Source: an uncultured Pelagibacteraceae bacterium
GTDB lineage: Bacteria > Pseudomonadota > Alphaproteobacteria > Pelagibacterales > Pelagibacteraceae
DNA length: 64,000 bases
NCBI GenBank assembly: GCA_902623395.1
Contig: CACNTN010000002.1
Coordinates: 99,850 to 163,849, forward strand
Direction of reading: 5' to 3'
The notes below the pieces were generated by a model. It worked only from the letters and a program-made list of their open reading frames with translations, had not been told where the DNA came from and did no database searches. This document shows, piece by piece, positions 63,142-64,000 of the stretch. The stretch's first letter is position 1; each line of letters starts with the position of its first letter. The translations under genes and the position numbers were made by a program.

Positions 63142-64000
63142 AAAAAATTTTAATTAATCTAATTATTTTTTCTATTTTTTTATTAATATCATTAATTTTA
63201 ATATTATCTTCAATTGGTATAGAGACTAATAAGTTTAATAAATTAATTTCTGAAAAGGTTTCTCAAACTAGAAATATAAATTTAGAATTAGAAACAATTA
63301 AATTTAAGCTAGATCCTAAAGAATTAAGTTTATTTTTAGAAACACATAATCCCAGAGTAAACTACAAAGATTTAATAATTCCAGTACAGAGTATTAAGGT
63401 TTATGTTGACTTTTTATTATTATTTAAATCAGATTTGAAAGTTAAAAAAATTAATTTAATATTACAAGAATTAGATATTACGCAATTAAATCAATTATCT
63501 AAAATATTTAAACCCTCAAATTTTAAAAGTTTATTGAATAATGCAATTTTAAAAGGAAAATTAATTTCAGAAATTGAAATCTTTTTGAATAAAGATGGAA
63601 AACTGAAAGATTTTATAGCTAAAGGAAAAGTAAAAGACTTAAAAATTAAAATTATTCCAGGAATTAATTTAGATAATACAAATTTAAGTTTTTTTGCTGA
63701 TAAAAACGATATTTTGATAAAGAGTATTTATGGAAATATTGAAGATATAAAGATATCTGATGGTGACATCAAATTAAACTTTGAAAATGGTTTAAATTTA
63801 AATTCTAATTTTAATTCGAAACTTGATCTTAACAATAAACAAATTGGGAAATATAATAAATTTTTTAAAAATTTTGATGTAGCAAAAAATTTAAGGAATA
63901 TATCTGCTGAATTAAATAATAATCTCTTCATTAAATTTGATAAAACTTATAAAATTGAAGATTATGATTACAGTTTTTTAGGCAACCTGAACAAGGTTAA
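63138..64000 (+). CDS. Large membrane-anchored AsmA/YhdP-like protein, partial (runs off right edge)
   Basis: ATG at 63138; MKKILINLIIFSIFLLISLILILSSIGIETNKFNKLISEKVSQTRNINLELETIKF...; open in the part translated. Missed by the ORF track because incomplete. Confidence 0.65.
   Translation, partial: MKKILINLIIFSIFLLISLILILSSIGIETNKFNKLISEKVSQTRNINLELETIKFKLDPKELSLFLETHNPRVNYKDLIIPVQSIKVYVDFLLLFKSDLKVKKINLILQELDITQLNQLSKIFKPSNFKSLLNNAILKGKLISEIEIFLNKDGKLKDFIAKGKVKDLKIKIIPGINLDNTNLSFFADKNDILIKSIYGNIEDIKISDGDIKLNFENGLNLNSNFNSKLDLNNKQIGKYNKFFKNFDVAKNLRNISAELNNNLFIKFDKTYKIEDYDYSFLGNLNKV

Noticed and set aside
1-64000. CRISPR arrays, transposases, integrases, tRNA/rRNA genes
   Set aside because: No regularly spaced repeats, mobile-element ORFs or RNA gene signatures were seen; homopolymer A/T runs reflect base composition.

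Overview
This 64 kb, very AT-rich, gene-dense window (no tRNA, rRNA, CRISPR or mobile element seen) has the gene content, order and composition of a streamlined alphaproteobacterium, most consistent with a marine SAR11/Pelagibacterales genome. That assignment is inference from content, not a search. Most of the window is core housekeeping: pyrC-like dihydroorotase, prpE, recA, alaS, icd, psd-pssA-rlmE-guaB-guaA-panB, purF, cvpA, rpsF-rpsR-rplI-dnaB, fabD-fabG-acpP-gmk, rsmA-pdxA-surA-lptD-lptG-lptF, pepA-ndk, purMN, aspS, accBC, aroQ, thiSG, rne/rng, PBP1A and prfB. The most distinctive locus is a proteorhodopsin cluster at about 5.1-8.3 kb: a blue-tuned rhodopsin with a strong terminator, an untracked 45-aa one-TM ORF, a 2Fe-2S ferredoxin, a TrxR-like ferredoxin-NADP reductase and a GST. 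Other items worth a second look: an IMP dehydrogenase with no CBS/Bateman domain; a stand-alone homologue of the class II ribonucleotide reductase C-terminal region; a prfB programmed frameshift with tandem frame-0 stops; inverted-repeat structure upstream of proteorhodopsin; and overlap at all nine convergent gene junctions. I saw no clear, wholly new multi-gene system.
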